From Streptococcus sp. HSISM1 (lineage in GTDB: Bacteria; Bacillota; Bacilli; Lactobacillales; Streptococcaceae): a stretch of 39,494 bases of DNA. A program made the translations under genes and the position numbers. The stretch covers positions 1,429,566 through 1,469,059 of the forward strand of contig NZ_CM002128.1 in assembly GCF_000448565.1 (NCBI RefSeq). The letters run 5' to 3'. This document shows, one piece after another, positions 18,820-28,871 of this stretch; within the stretch, counting starts at the first letter, position 1; the number at the start of each line of letters is the position of its first letter. Under the pieces are notes generated by a model. That model ran no database searches. It saw only the letters and a program-made list of their open reading frames with translations, and had not been told where the DNA came from.

Positions 18820-20393
18820 ATGATTAATATCTTTAAATATCTTGATAAAAAACAAAATACCTAACCATTATTGGAGCACTGGCAAATGGGGGTCTCGCAT
18901 TAGGTCAACCTTTGGTTGTTGCCAAAGCACTATCGATAGATCAAAATAACCTTACCTATTCCTCAATTTGGAAATTTGCTCTCTTTGGTTTTTCTGTCTA
19001 TTTCGCTTTGTATAGTCTAATGTTATTTTGTAATCATGCAAATAATGTCTTTAGACGTGAAATTCACATGAATATCCGAACGGCCCTTTTTCAGAAGTTA
19101 ATGGAAGACAGGGAATATAGTGAAGATGAAAAGATTACCTTGCTGACACAGGATATGGAATTTCTAGGAGATAACTTTTTTGAACGCTATATGTCTATTT
19201 CATGTTGGGGATTTGGAGCACTGATTACGGCGATCTATATCATTGCCCAAAATGTTTTATTGGGTTCTATCTTTGTTTTCTTCACAATCTTACGTCCCAT
19301 TCCACAATTCTTGATGAATAATAAGCTAAAGAATTCAGGGGATGAAATGTCTCAGGGAAGAACAGCTGTTCATAACCAAATCTCTGATAGTATTCGAGGA
19401 GCTCAGACCTTGCGGATGAATCAAGCCTTGCCTGAAAATTCTCAGCGCGTCTGGAATATCAATCTTCGTTATCAACGAGCTATTCAAAGGTTTGCTTTTA
19501 CCCATAATATTGTTTTCTTTTGTAATGGTTTTATGGTCTTTCTGAGCCAAGTACTCCCCTTGGTATTAGGGTTCTTCCTTGCTATGCAGGGTCATCATGT
19601 TTCAGTGGCTAGCCTGGTTGCTATGTATATTGCTGCTGGTCAACTGGTAGGGCCTATCCAAAATATCATGTATGATGTGGTTGAAGTACAAGGAGCCAAA
19701 ACAACGGCAGAAAAGATTTTCGGAATTTTAAATCGAGCAGATGATAGTGAATCGGACAATCATTCGATCTCCCAAGTAGAAGAGCTAGAAATTTCCCATT
19801 TAAGTAAATCTTATAACGGTAGAGAGATTCTTCGCGATCTTAATCTAGCCATTCGACAAGGCGAAAAAGTCCTCATCAAAGGGCCAAGTGGCTGTGGGAA
19901 ATCAACCCTCTTCCGAATGATCACAGGAGAAGAAAAGCCGGATGCCGGAACGATTACTTGTCGTACAAGAGATGGAGTTAAAACAAGTCACTTTGTTCGT
20001 CAGGTAGGCATTATCAGCCAGCATCCTTTCCTCTTTAATGATACTATTCGCTACAATCTCAGTTTGGGACAGGAGTTTTCAGATCAAGAATTAGAGACTG
20101 TTTTAAGACAGGTCAAACTCGACCATGAACTAACTGATGGGCTTGATTTTGTAATCACTAATAACGGAGAAAATATTTCAGGCGGACAACGTGTCCGGAT
20201 TGAACTAGCCCGCTTCCTACTTCGTAAAAAGGATATTTTATTAGCAGATGAGGTAACTGCAGCTCTTGACGCAGAAAATAGTCAGATGGTTCGAGACTTG
20301 ATTTTCTCACTACCGATGATGGTGTTAGAAATCGCTCACCATATCGATGATGAAAGTCGATACGATCAAGTCATTGAACTAAGAAAAGAATAA
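18820..20393 (+). pseudogene. ABC exporter (permease-ATPase fusion), 5' frameshift
   Basis: ATG 18820 behind AGGAGA starts MINIFKYLDKK and then hits a stop after 14 codons. The remainder is open from about 18862 in another frame. One extra A in the A6 run at 18847-18852 would give ...DKKTKYLTIIGALANGG... and a 524-residue half-transporter. The membrane domain has about five or six helices. The ATPase has Walker A GPSGCGKST, signature ISGGQRVR, Walker B ILLADEV and H-loop IAHHID, all intact. The substrate is unknown, and type I exporters of this size often move peptides or drugs. Without the repair, only a truncated protein from an internal TTG (18912) could be made. Confidence 0.75.
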
Positions 20394-20450
20394 AATTGCT
20401 GACATAAACCTAAAAATATATCGTTAGTGTTTCAAAGAAAGAAAATACTA

Positions 20451-20614
20451 AAACTTTCCGCCGTGAGAAAAGTGCCTGAAACAATAACGTTTCAGGCACT
20501 CGGAATTATTGAGACCTTAGGCTCAATAATTAGTCTTGGAACTTCGAAGAAGTTCGCTGACGTCCGTACTCACCCAAGGAAAGTTTTTAATATGACTTTG
20601 TCTTCAATCTGAAA
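20451..20614 (+). repeat. intergenic repeat with terminal inverted repeats, copy 3
   Basis: Same orientation as copy 2, starting AAACTTTCCGCCGTGAG. The hairpin arms are GTGCCTGAAACA/CGTTTCAGGCAC. An inner pair has changed jointly relative to copies 1 and 2 (GAATTATTGAG with CTCAATAATT instead of GAGTTTTGAAA with TTCAAAAC), which is compensatory change. It extends into the ebfC-side terminator. Confidence 0.8.
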
Positions 20615-20616
20615 AA

Positions 20617-20639
20617 GGCTCAAAACTGAGCCTCTTTTG
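20617..20639 (-). terminator. bidirectional intrinsic terminator
   Basis: AGGCTCA and TGAGCCT pair around AAAC. It is flanked by AAAAA on the left and CTTTT on the right, so it can serve ebfC on the minus strand and the ABC gene on the plus strand. Confidence 0.8.
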
Positions 20640-20661
20640 AGTTAATGAAAACTTCCTTAGC

Positions 20662-20961
20662 TTAAAATGGTAATTTCCCTGCGAAAGCACCGAGTTTTTT
20701 CTTGGTTGCAGCATCAATTTCTTCAATGGCAGCATTGATGGCTTGAACCGTCATATCAGAAAGAGTTTCTGTATCTTCAGGATCGACCACTGCAACATTG
20801 AAATCAATGGAGACGACCTTCTTATCACCTGTAAGAGTCGCGACAACCAAATCTTGAGCAGATTTTCCGACAAATTGAGTTGCAGCTAGCTCCGCTTGGC
20901 TTTGCTCCATTTGCTTTTGCAATTTTTGAGCTTGCTTCATCATATTTTGCATATTCATCAT
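20662..20961 (-). CDS. ebfC: YbaB/EbfC nucleoid-associated protein
   Basis: A 99-residue DNA-binding protein with the typical N-terminal helix [17 protein letters not shown], a middle sheet ([13 protein letters not shown]) and a C-terminal helix. The family forms dimers that bind DNA like tweezers. The ICE begins within about 80 bases upstream of its start, and the ICE operon reads toward it on the same strand. ebfC may therefore now depend on ICE-end or read-through transcription. From memory, ebfC is a reported insertion site for streptococcal ICEs with tyrosine integrases. Confidence 0.95.
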   Translation of the reverse strand: MMNMQNMMKQAQKLQKQMEQSQAELAATQFVGKSAQDLVVATLTGDKKVVSIDFNVAVVDPEDTETLSDMTVQAINAAIEEIDAATKKKLGAFAGKLPF

Positions 20962-20979
20962 AATGTTTTCTAGATTCCT

Positions 20980-21039
20980 TTCGTATCAAGGGTTTAGACC
21001 CTATTGCTTAATTTTTACTGCCCACTTCTGCCCATTTTT
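20980..21039. other. probable ICE left end (attL region)
   Basis: Between the ebfC start and the integrase stop lie a palindrome GGGTTTAGACCC (20990-21001) and two direct repeats CTGCCCA (21018-21024 and 21028-21034), spaced 10 bases. Such repeats beside an integrase gene are typical arm-type integrase sites, and the core is probably at or near the palindrome. The matching attR lies beyond the right edge, so the exact core cannot be set. Confidence 0.5.
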
Positions 21040-22190
21040 CTAAAAATCGTCAAATGCGTTAGCGACTTCTTTTTGTTGTGATGGGAACAAATGTGAGTAG
21101 ATATTTATTGTTGTATTGATAGAACTATGTCCTAGTCGTTTCATCAGAGTGAAAAAGATATAATCCTTTCCTTCTCCTCTCCTCAATCCCTGATTAATTA
21201 AAAAGGCCACATGCGAATGCCTAAAATCATGGTTTCGAATCAATTTGAAGTCTTTTGGCAATCGTTTCTTGAATGATGCTCTAAAGTTAGAGACATTCGG
21301 AGCAGTCATAGGCTCCCCTGAAAATTGGAAAATCTGTAAATCATCAGTTGAATCAGTTAGCTTAGACAACTTTTGACTTTGGACTGTTTTCCAAGTTCTC
21401 AGCTCATCCACAAAAGCTTTATGGATGTAGATTTCTCTATTTGATTGAGTTGTCTTTACAGATCCAATATGTGTTTTCCCATTGCGATAATAGGCTGACT
21501 TACGGATCTTAATATATCCCTCGTCAAGAAAAACATCTCTCCAAGTCAAGGCAAGTGCCTCTCCCATACGAATTCCCGTAAACATGAGTACACGATATAA
21601 AAGTTTAAAAGGATATTCACTTTCTTCGAAATAGGACTCAAACTCCTTGAATTGTTCAGGAGTATAGTAAGACATTTCTTTATGCTTTTCTGGAAGTTTC
21701 CGAATAGCATCACATGGATTATCCTGTCTGAATCCTTTCGAAATAGCAATATCAAACAACTTATGAACAAAAATCATTTGTTGGTTAATATGAGTTGGTG
21801 TAAGTGTTCCACCTTTTACACTAGGCTGTTCAATTAACCAATCTCGATATTTTTTACATCTTGAATGGTAACTGAAGACATATCAGCATTTTCAAAGAAT
21901 CGCGATACATATTGGGTATAGTATGAGTTCTGAGTATCTATTGTACCTCTTTTATTTCCACGAAGCTCATCTTCTTCTTTTAACATTACATAAAGAGAGG
22001 AAATGGTGAGTTTTTTTGTATTCTGTATCTGATTTAACTTATGGATACGGTAATAAGCCTCATATTCCTCTGCTTCTTTTTTCGTTAAAAAATTAGATTT
22101 GCGGTGTCGTATACGTTTGCCAGTTAAGGAACTTTTACCATCACTAATATCAACTAGCCACAGTCCATCGTCCTGTTTAATTACCGCCAT
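21040..22190 (-). pseudogene. int: ICE tyrosine integrase, single frameshift
   Basis: The N-terminal frame (22190 to 21834, 118 residues) holds the arm-binding and start of the core-binding domain. The C-terminal frame continues to 21040 with catalytic motifs: Arg in FTGIRMGEALALTW, HDFRHSH, LGHSSINTT, and the tyrosine in NIYSHLF. One extra A in the A6 tract at 21850-21855 restores ...DVKKYRDWLIEQ... and a protein of about 383 residues. As written, integrase is split and the ICE could not excise unless frameshifting, phase change or a helper integrase acts. It follows the DUF3173 gene by one base. Confidence 0.85.
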
Positions 22191-22191
22191 G

Positions 22192-22440
22192 CTATTTTTC
22201 TCCTTCAGTCATGACAGCGCTTTGAAGGTTCTCCTCAATTATATCATTTTTTAATTGTATTTGAAAACCAAGAATGGATTCAACTGTAATAATCGGTACA
22301 CGTCCAATACGTTTATTCTTATACCATTCAAATCCTTCTTGTACAAGCTGGCTTTTAGCCTTTCGTATTAATTTACTAGCTTGTGTTTCAGAATATCCAA
22401 TTAATTCCATTAAATCATTTTTATCTACAACTTGAATCAT
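22192..22440 (-). CDS. DUF3173 protein, candidate excision/directionality factor
   Basis: An 82-residue protein with MIQVVDKNDLMELIGYSETQ, a winged-helix-like N-terminus typical of DUF3173. These proteins sit directly beside integrases of Tn916/ICESt-type elements, and by position and size they are thought to act like an excisionase. The gene is separated from int by one base and from the wall-hydrolase gene by 16. It is intact, unlike int. Confidence 0.75.
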   Translation of the reverse strand: MIQVVDKNDLMELIGYSETQASKLIRKAKSQLVQEGFEWYKNKRIGRVPIITVESILGFQIQLKNDIIEENLQSAVMTEGEK

Positions 22441-22456
22441 CTATATCTATTCCTTT

Positions 22457-23569
22457 CTAATGTCCAATAACATAGGTAAATTGTTTGGCAGTTTCTGCGT
22501 CAAAAGTACGGTAACTAATGATCCCTAATCCTTTAACATTACACTCTGAGACGAGAATTGAACCATCTGATTTGACCTGTTCCACAAATGAAACATGTCC
22601 GTATATTGGATCAGCTCCAGCTTGGCCAGGGCTAAATGATAGAGCAGAGTGTTCTGTTGGTGTATGGGTTGTTGTGAAACCTGGCTTATTCATCCATTGT
22701 CCACCATTTCCCATAAATGGATCAAAGTTGACTCCGACTTGTTTTCCACGGTTGAAGACATACCAGGTACATTGTCCCCAAGGATAAGTACTAGTGATAT
22801 ATCCTGTGGTATCAATAGCTGTTGTCAGACTGTAACCTACTGGTATATCATTTGAAGTGACTCCTCCACCATCTCTAGTTTTTCCTGTAGTTTGTTCAGG
22901 AGCTTTTGGTGTTCCTCCATGTTCATCAATGAAGGCATCCAGTTTTTTCATGGTTTCTGCACGTCTTTTTCCCGATCCTGTAGTATCTGTAAAATAGACT
23001 CCACCATCAGTTGCTGGATTGAGTGTTCCATTCGCAAACTTTTTAGCCTTGTCATCTTGAATTTTGAAGGTTTGGTTTTTATTTCCAATGATGGTTTGTT
23101 GGGTTAATCCGACAACCGCGACTTCATCATTAAAGTTATTGGCATATTCTGGATTGGAGTCATAGGCACCAAAACCAAACATATTGGCTCCAGGATTAGT
23201 GGCTACTCCAGCAGTTCCAAGGGAACTTTCATTCAGTGCGATCGCAACGATTCCACGGACATCAAGATTGGATTTAGCTTCCCATTCGAGGAGCTTTTTA
23301 CCATTAATTCGGGTCTTATCATAGGAGATTCCTAACGTATCTAAAAAGCCGTCTAATTGCTCTGCTGTAATACCGAAGCGATGAACCAGTAGGTTGTGAG
23401 TATAGGGATCTCCATCTGACCAGTGATCCGCATAAGTCACTCCATTTTGGGATTGGGGTGAGCCATTCGTTCCACCACCTCCGACAGCCCCCATAAGGAT
23501 AATGACAATGAGGACCGGTAGAAAGAGAGGAATGAGACCAGCTAATAGAAACCATTTTAGTTTTTTCAT
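22457..23569 (-). CDS. conjugation cell-wall hydrolase: lytic domain plus CHAP
   Basis: The equivalent of Tn916 Orf14 or VirB1. The 370 residues comprise an N-terminal membrane anchor (about 5-30), a glucosaminidase/lysozyme-like domain (about 75-215, with IALNESSLGT carrying the likely catalytic Glu and NMFGFGAYD), a linker, and a CHAP amidase/endopeptidase domain (about 260-370) with Cys in PWGQCTWYV and His in YGHVSFVEQ. It locally opens peptidoglycan for the mating channel. ATG 23569 follows AAAGGAG. Confidence 0.88.
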   Translation of the reverse strand: MKKLKWFLLAGLIPLFLPVLIVIILMGAVGGGGTNGSPQSQNGVTYADHWSDGDPYTHNLLVHRFGITAEQLDGFLDTLGISYDKTRINGKKLLEWEAKSNLDVRGIVAIALNESSLGTAGVATNPGANMFGFGAYDSNPEYANNFNDEVAVVGLTQQTIIGNKNQTFKIQDDKAKKFANGTLNPATDGGVYFTDTTGSGKRRAETMKKLDAFIDEHGGTPKAPEQTTGKTRDGGGVTSNDIPVGYSLTTAIDTTGYITSTYPWGQCTWYVFNRGKQVGVNFDPFMGNGGQWMNKPGFTTTHTPTEHSALSFSPGQAGADPIYGHVSFVEQVKSDGSILVSECNVKGLGIISYRTFDAETAKQFTYVIGH

Positions 23570-23585
23570 CGAATCTCCTTTCTAG

Positions 23586-23810
23586 TTAATGTCTTATATA
23601 AGCAGTGAACAAAACAGTCCCAAAACGCCATTTTGCATCTAAAACGACTGAATAGGACTTAGTTTGTAGGATGATTTGGTCTCTTTCTTGTTCTGAGACT
23701 GGAAACAAAAGAAGGAAATCGACTGAGCGTTTTCCTTCTTGGTAGGCCTGATAAAGAGTTTCTTCAAGAACTCTTGAAAAAGAAGTTCTTGAGCGTATTT
23801 TAGTATTCAT
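23586..23810 (-). CDS. 74-residue ICE protein of unknown function
   Basis: A small, soluble protein that begins MNTKIRSRTSFSRVLEE and lies between the wall hydrolase and the VirB6-like gene, one base from the latter. It has no membrane segment or known motif. Tight packing within the operon supports it being real. I do not recognise the family. Confidence 0.6.
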   Translation of the reverse strand: MNTKIRSRTSFSRVLEETLYQAYQEGKRSVDFLLLFPVSEQERDQIILQTKSYSVVLDAKWRFGTVLFTAYIRH

Positions 23811-23811
23811 G

Positions 23812-25695
23812 TCATTCTCCTCTGAGTTGTTTTAAGCGTTCTGTTAATCGGTCTCTTCGTTCAATATTGGCTCTCAATTTATCATCTCGTGTCATGGTCT
23901 TTCTGTAAGCACGAGTGAAAGCATTCGATCCTTGAGCTTTGTACATAGCTTGAGGGTCTTTATATTCCTCTAATTTGTGCTCAATACTATTAATGCGGAG
24001 CTGTTTAAATGGAGAAATCCATTCTTCTTTAAGAGTTTGAAATTCCTCGTTTGAACTTGGTGTTGGTCCCACCGTGATTGGAGATTCTATTGAAGGAGTT
24101 GGTATTTTTTCTTCAACTGGTTTAACCCCTTCTAGCGTTGCCTTTGTTTTCGGAATGTTTGGTTCTGGAGCATCTGGACTTGCTGGAATCTCAAGTGTTT
24201 CTGTTGGGAGTACTTCATCGGGTTGGTGCTCTGATTCCTTATTGGTAAAGAATGAACCAACATTTTGGAAGTGACTCTTGGCATTCATGACCATTCCAGC
24301 TCCAAAACCAGCACCTGCTAAGGCAAAGTTTCCAAGGTGTTGAGCAGAAGAAAGACTTCTAGATGGCACTTGTGAAGCCACCTCTCTGGTCTTTGTGACT
24401 CCTTTTTCAACTTTGTTTCCAATATCACTCGCAACCATTCGTGCTTTAGACCCAAGAATGAATTGGATCAACTCAGCTTTGTATTTCCATAGAAGGAAGT
24501 ATACAAGTCCTTTTGAGACAACTGAAATGAGTAGTTTAAAGACAAGGCCAAAGATGATCAAGGATGGAAGAGTTTTAAGGATACCATCAAAGCCAGTAAT
24601 GACAATGTTTTCGATCATTTTTTCAATATAGAAGACCAAAAGCGTTAATAGACTCGTGATAGCTGGGAAAAGCAGCCCACCAAACATGACTTTCAGAACT
24701 CCAAAAATCAAATCTTGCATTCTTGGTACAAAGGACATTAGTAGCACAATTGGAAAGAGCAGGATCATCATCAGGACAAGTGTCTGAGCAATGACGTTTA
24801 ACATCTGAATCAAGATAACGGGTATCGCTAATACAAAGGCTTCACAGATTTTGAAGATGACATAAAACATACGAGTAAAGATGAAATCTGGCATAGCTGA
24901 GACCCAACGGTTCTTTTCACCATCATCATTGGCTCCATTTCCTAGTTCATCTAGATATTTATTGCGATCTTTCGATTTAACTGCTTTAAAGTTTCCATTC
25001 TTATCGCCTGTTCCTAGTACCTTACTATCATCAAAAGTTTCTTGTTTCCCATCTTGGCTATTCTTATATTTTCCATTTTCTTGACCTGTATTGACAAAGA
25101 CATAGGCTTTATAAGAGGTTTCTGCAATATAGCTATCTGCCATGGAATCGCCAATTTTAATGGATTTATTATTTCCATACTCCACCTTGATATTCGTGAT
25201 ATTTTTAGTGACATCTTGAGAGACATGGTTAATAGTATCTAGTAAATACAGACCACCTGATGTTCCAGCGATTGTTCCAAAATAACCAAAGCCAAGGATG
25301 AGTACCAGAAAGACATGAAGTAAAGTCCTTGAAAAAGCTCCTTTTGAAAAGAAAAACTGGTAAAAGAGATAGAAAGCTAGGATTAGAAGCAACATTGAAA
25401 CGAGTGATTGTTTTGCGACTCCGCCAGAACTTGAACCGATAAATCCTTTCCAGATATTCATCGCTCCATTGAATACATAGTTCTTGTAGTTCGAGTAGAG
25501 ATCAATCTTTTCAAGAATTCGAATCAGCAAAGAAAAGAAGCCCACCACTGCATTTAGAATGAAAAAGAAGAAGTTGACGAAAAGCTCATTAATCAGAACC
25601 CAAGCCCCGTTAAAGGAAGCAAACCCAGTAGGCTCCATGTAGGACTTGAGAGAGAAGATATCGACTCCCCTTAGTTTGTCAAAAGCTTCTTGCAT
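23812..25695 (-). CDS. VirB6/TrbL-like conjugation membrane protein
   Basis: This 627-residue protein is the equivalent of Tn916 Orf15. It has about seven or eight membrane helices, two near residues 30-65, two near 95-145, then four between about 270 and 420. A soluble periplasm-facing loop with charged, asparagine-rich sequence lies around 150-265. The C-terminal third is hydrophilic and proline-rich (PASPDAPEPNIPKTK...) and ends in a basic helical tail. Such proteins form the inner-membrane pore of Gram-positive type IV secretion. The start is ATG 25695, with AGGAGG upstream. Confidence 0.82.
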   Translation of the reverse strand: MQEAFDKLRGVDIFSLKSYMEPTGFASFNGAWVLINELFVNFFFFILNAVVGFFSLLIRILEKIDLYSNYKNYVFNGAMNIWKGFIGSSSGGVAKQSLVSMLLLILAFYLFYQFFFSKGAFSRTLLHVFLVLILGFGYFGTIAGTSGGLYLLDTINHVSQDVTKNITNIKVEYGNNKSIKIGDSMADSYIAETSYKAYVFVNTGQENGKYKNSQDGKQETFDDSKVLGTGDKNGNFKAVKSKDRNKYLDELGNGANDDGEKNRWVSAMPDFIFTRMFYVIFKICEAFVLAIPVILIQMLNVIAQTLVLMMILLFPIVLLMSFVPRMQDLIFGVLKVMFGGLLFPAITSLLTLLVFYIEKMIENIVITGFDGILKTLPSLIIFGLVFKLLISVVSKGLVYFLLWKYKAELIQFILGSKARMVASDIGNKVEKGVTKTREVASQVPSRSLSSAQHLGNFALAGAGFGAGMVMNAKSHFQNVGSFFTNKESEHQPDEVLPTETLEIPASPDAPEPNIPKTKATLEGVKPVEEKIPTPSIESPITVGPTPSSNEEFQTLKEEWISPFKQLRINSIEHKLEEYKDPQAMYKAQGSNAFTRAYRKTMTRDDKLRANIERRDRLTERLKQLRGE

Positions 25696-25706
25696 GGATT
25701 CACCTC

Positions 25707-28211
25707 CTAACTAGCGTATTTATTTTCAAGGCTTGATGATACCGTAGCTTTCATTGGTTTTAGAAGCATATCAATATCTTCAAAGATGTTGTGTACGGAA
25801 ATCATATTGAGATTGCCATAGACGTCATAGTACAGGCATTGGCCAGAGATCATATTGTCAATCCATTCGAGATTGCTTTCAGTGACTTCAAGATTGACGT
25901 GTTTCAAGATATCTTCTCGTTCAGACTTTTCATAGAAAGCAAAGATAGTCCCAAATCCCGTTGTATCATCGTCATTTTCTGCATCATGTACAGATTGAGT
26001 AATCAATGCCAAGGTATTGTTTTTGGAGCGTCCAATCCGACGCATATTTTTGATAACGGCTTTTCCTTCTGCGGACTTCATAAGAATCCATGCTTCATCA
26101 AAGAACTCAATGGTATCTTCATTTTCATTTCGTTCTCCAAAGTGGGTACAGAAGGCACCAAGCGCAAACATGAGGGCAATAGAATTGCGTTCATGATCTG
26201 AAATTTTTGTGGAATCGTCTTTTGGTAGTTTGAGGTTATTGACCTCTAGGATGGTCACTCGTGATTCATAGTTAAGTCCTTGAGTGGTCCCATCTGAAAA
26301 GGCCAGTTCCAAGATAGAATTCGTCACAATTGAAGTCAGATATCGACCAACCGAAGCAATTTCAGAGGAAGTGGAGTCTCTCAGCACTTTTAGGACGTGT
26401 TTAAATCCGACCTTCTCACCAGCGACTCGTTTCTCCACAATCGCATTAATAGCTTCTGTGATAGCTGTTTTTTGATCCATCGTGACATCATCTACAGCTT
26501 GTAGTAGAAACTCAAGCATGTTTTTTGCGACCTCTACAGCTTGTTCTTTATCTAGAACGACAATAGGATCTAAAACTCCGTGGTTTGATGGTAGTGAGCT
26601 ATCCAGTGTTACAAAGTTAAAGTTCTCAATCTGTTTCTTGCGTTCAGGATAGAGACGTGCGAATTCAGGTGAGTTAATCACTTCTTGGTAGTGATTCCTA
26701 AGTTCACGTTTAGGATCAATATAAAGAGTTTTGACATTCTGCAAAGCTACACTTAAAAATATGATCTGAGCAAGGAAAGATTTCCCTTGTCCTGTTGCAC
26801 CCGTAATGATGATATGCGGGTTCTTGGTAATCTTTCCAGCGATATCTTCTTTATTTCCGACTGTCGCATTATAGAGGACAATGTTCTTTGAAGAATCGAT
26901 GGCTTTCGCAATATTATCCCAACGTCCTGTCCAGTTGTCTACTCGGCCGATATACCAACCGATACGGTTTCCAGAAGAAGTATTGGTGAAGGGCATGAGT
27001 TCTGAAAAGCCACGAGCTGTGACCATATGTGTCCAGGTGCGAGTTTTCTTTTGGAGGTTTTCTCCATAGAGTAGAGCTTGAAAGAGATAAGGTCCGTCTT
27101 GAGAGGCTTCGCTAATTTCGACTCCCATATCGTCAAAGTAATTTAAAACTACTTGTCGTCTTTGACGGAGTTGGTTCACACTAGAAGCAGAGACGATAAG
27201 ATAGGCTCCATATTCGATGATATCTTCCTTGTTTCCGACTTTCTTCATTAAGTCTTTTAGGGAGATAGAACCCATGATGATCTCGTCTTGTTGGACAGTA
27301 TCAGTATTTTCTGCCTCTTCCATGATGTTTCTGTAACGTGTATTCGAACGTCCCATTCGACCCTTGATTTTACCAGTATCAATGAATTCTGCCTTGATTC
27401 GTAGCTCTACAGGAAAGTTCAAACGTTGGATAAATTCTCCCAGGTGAAAACCATTGAATTGAACAGGAAATTTACCAACCGGAAGAATCGTCACAAAGGA
27501 AGATCCATAAGGGCTTTCTAGCTTGAGGAAGCCACCTTTTAGCACTTTGATCAAGGTGTCCGTGATATTGAATTGAGCACGATTAGCGAGTACCTCTTTC
27601 TTGTAGTGAGGGATATAGCGAAGGTACTGCATCCGCTGGTAATAAAAGAGTTCTTCATTGGATAACCGTTTTGCCCGAAGAACGGAGAAGGCTTGAAAAA
27701 TAGTGAATTCATCACTTTTATAGTCTTCATACCAAGTGGGACTTAATTCATATTCATAGCCAAGACCCTTGGCAATTTTTTCTGAGAACTCATTGAAGCT
27801 CTCATAGGCCAAGTCTTTAACGGTCGCTCCATGATTTTGTTTGCGCAAGGTCACACCCACGACCCAGTCAAACTGATAAGGAATCTCCATTTCATCTGTT
27901 AGGCGACCTACCGTGTAAAGAAGTAGTTCTTCTCCTAGTTCACGACTGTCATCTGCTAGAGCGTCTGAGAAGTCACGCATTTTCTCTTCTAAGAGATAGT
28001 CTTTAGGGATCAGAGATATTTCAAAGAACTTGTTTTTCTGGAGCTTCTTCATCATTTGAGCAACCGTAATTTTATGTTTGCCCTTTTTCTCATCATCCGT
28101 AATTGTGATGGGAGTGTTTGGAATACGATAATAAGCAATGACTGTTTGATCTTTTTTGAGAGCTAGATTTTCATGTGTTTCCCTAATAGGATAGGTTAAA
28201 GTAATACTCAT
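25707..28211 (-). CDS. VirB4-type conjugation ATPase
   Basis: The equivalent of Tn916 Orf16, ICEBs1 ConE and VirB4, which energises the mating channel. From ATG 28211 (behind AAGGAGG) it has 834 residues. Walker A is ITGATGQGKSF near residue 472, Walker B is TIEFFDEAW near 700, and a RecA-like arginine-finger region follows. The N-terminal half carries the VirB4 TraC-like domain. An in-frame ATG at 28250 lies within the tcpE gene and lacks a ribosome site. Confidence 0.93.
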   Translation of the reverse strand: MSITLTYPIRETHENLALKKDQTVIAYYRIPNTPITITDDEKKGKHKITVAQMMKKLQKNKFFEISLIPKDYLLEEKMRDFSDALADDSRELGEELLLYTVGRLTDEMEIPYQFDWVVGVTLRKQNHGATVKDLAYESFNEFSEKIAKGLGYEYELSPTWYEDYKSDEFTIFQAFSVLRAKRLSNEELFYYQRMQYLRYIPHYKKEVLANRAQFNITDTLIKVLKGGFLKLESPYGSSFVTILPVGKFPVQFNGFHLGEFIQRLNFPVELRIKAEFIDTGKIKGRMGRSNTRYRNIMEEAENTDTVQQDEIIMGSISLKDLMKKVGNKEDIIEYGAYLIVSASSVNQLRQRRQVVLNYFDDMGVEISEASQDGPYLFQALLYGENLQKKTRTWTHMVTARGFSELMPFTNTSSGNRIGWYIGRVDNWTGRWDNIAKAIDSSKNIVLYNATVGNKEDIAGKITKNPHIIITGATGQGKSFLAQIIFLSVALQNVKTLYIDPKRELRNHYQEVINSPEFARLYPERKKQIENFNFVTLDSSLPSNHGVLDPIVVLDKEQAVEVAKNMLEFLLQAVDDVTMDQKTAITEAINAIVEKRVAGEKVGFKHVLKVLRDSTSSEIASVGRYLTSIVTNSILELAFSDGTTQGLNYESRVTILEVNNLKLPKDDSTKISDHERNSIALMFALGAFCTHFGERNENEDTIEFFDEAWILMKSAEGKAVIKNMRRIGRSKNNTLALITQSVHDAENDDDTTGFGTIFAFYEKSEREDILKHVNLEVTESNLEWIDNMISGQCLYYDVYGNLNMISVHNIFEDIDMLLKPMKATVSSSLENKYAS

Positions 28212-28224
28212 AGGTCCTCCTTTT

Positions 28225-28635
28225 CTATAGATTTGTTTTTTCAAAGACAATTTCTTCTACAGGCTCTATTCGATCTTCATGGTAGACAGCTTTTTTGTTT
28301 AGCTTAAAATCCCAAAAGTAAATCAGGTAATCTCCAATAAAGACGTGCATCTTCTTACCGTGAGGCTCGTATTCGGTATAGAATTTAGCCAATTTGTAAG
28401 GGAGATACCAATAGAGCAAGAGAGAAATTGAGTGAGTGATTTTTGCGAGTGGCACAAAGATAAATCCTCCAAAGAGTAACATGGCCACAAAAACGATGAT
28501 AAAGACAATGAAAAAGGACAACTGCATCGGTGTCGCAAAGTACCATAGTCGAGTGCCCTTTTTTGTCTTAATTTCTTGGATCCAATAAGGAGCGTTTAGG
28601 CCCTTACTGTAATCATAAAGTCTTTCTTCATTCAT
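28225..28635 (-). CDS. TcpE-family conjugation protein
   Basis: The equivalent of Tn916 Orf17 and ICEBs1 ConD. The 136 residues have two membrane helices (about 38-58 and 62-82) and soluble ends. The N-terminal YDYSKGLNAPYWIQ and the late basic-aromatic region fit the TcpE family. It lies 13 bases upstream of the VirB4 start and 2 bases after the TcpD gene, so it is in the transfer operon. Confidence 0.85.
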   Translation of the reverse strand: MNEERLYDYSKGLNAPYWIQEIKTKKGTRLWYFATPMQLSFFIVFIIVFVAMLLFGGFIFVPLAKITHSISLLLYWYLPYKLAKFYTEYEPHGKKMHVFIGDYLIYFWDFKLNKKAVYHEDRIEPVEEIVFEKTNL

Positions 28636-28637
28636 AC

Positions 28638-28862
28638 TTAAAGTCCTGATTCAATACCGAAGAGTCGCAGGAACCAGCCGACTGCTTTTAGGATATCTTG
28701 TCCTTTGGCAATTGAAACAATAACGGCATAGAAACCAACGACAGAGAAAAGTTGAAGCCAGGAGCTGTTCCGCCAAGCCTTGATCGCTAAGAGCACGGCA
28801 ATAGCTGTCAGGATCCAAATTCCATCGCCCTGGAGGAAGGTTCGTAGATTGTCTGTATTCAT
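28638..28862 (-). CDS. TcpD-family small membrane protein
   Basis: A 74-residue protein with two hydrophobic segments (about 14-28 and 36-52) and a C-terminal amphipathic stretch. Its size and position between TcpC and TcpE match TcpD of the Tn916 superfamily, a presumed component of the membrane channel. Confidence 0.7.
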   Translation of the reverse strand: MNTDNLRTFLQGDGIWILTAIAVLLAIKAWRNSSWLQLFSVVGFYAVIVSIAKGQDILKAVGWFLRLFGIESGL

Positions 28863-28871
28863 AGAGTTCTC

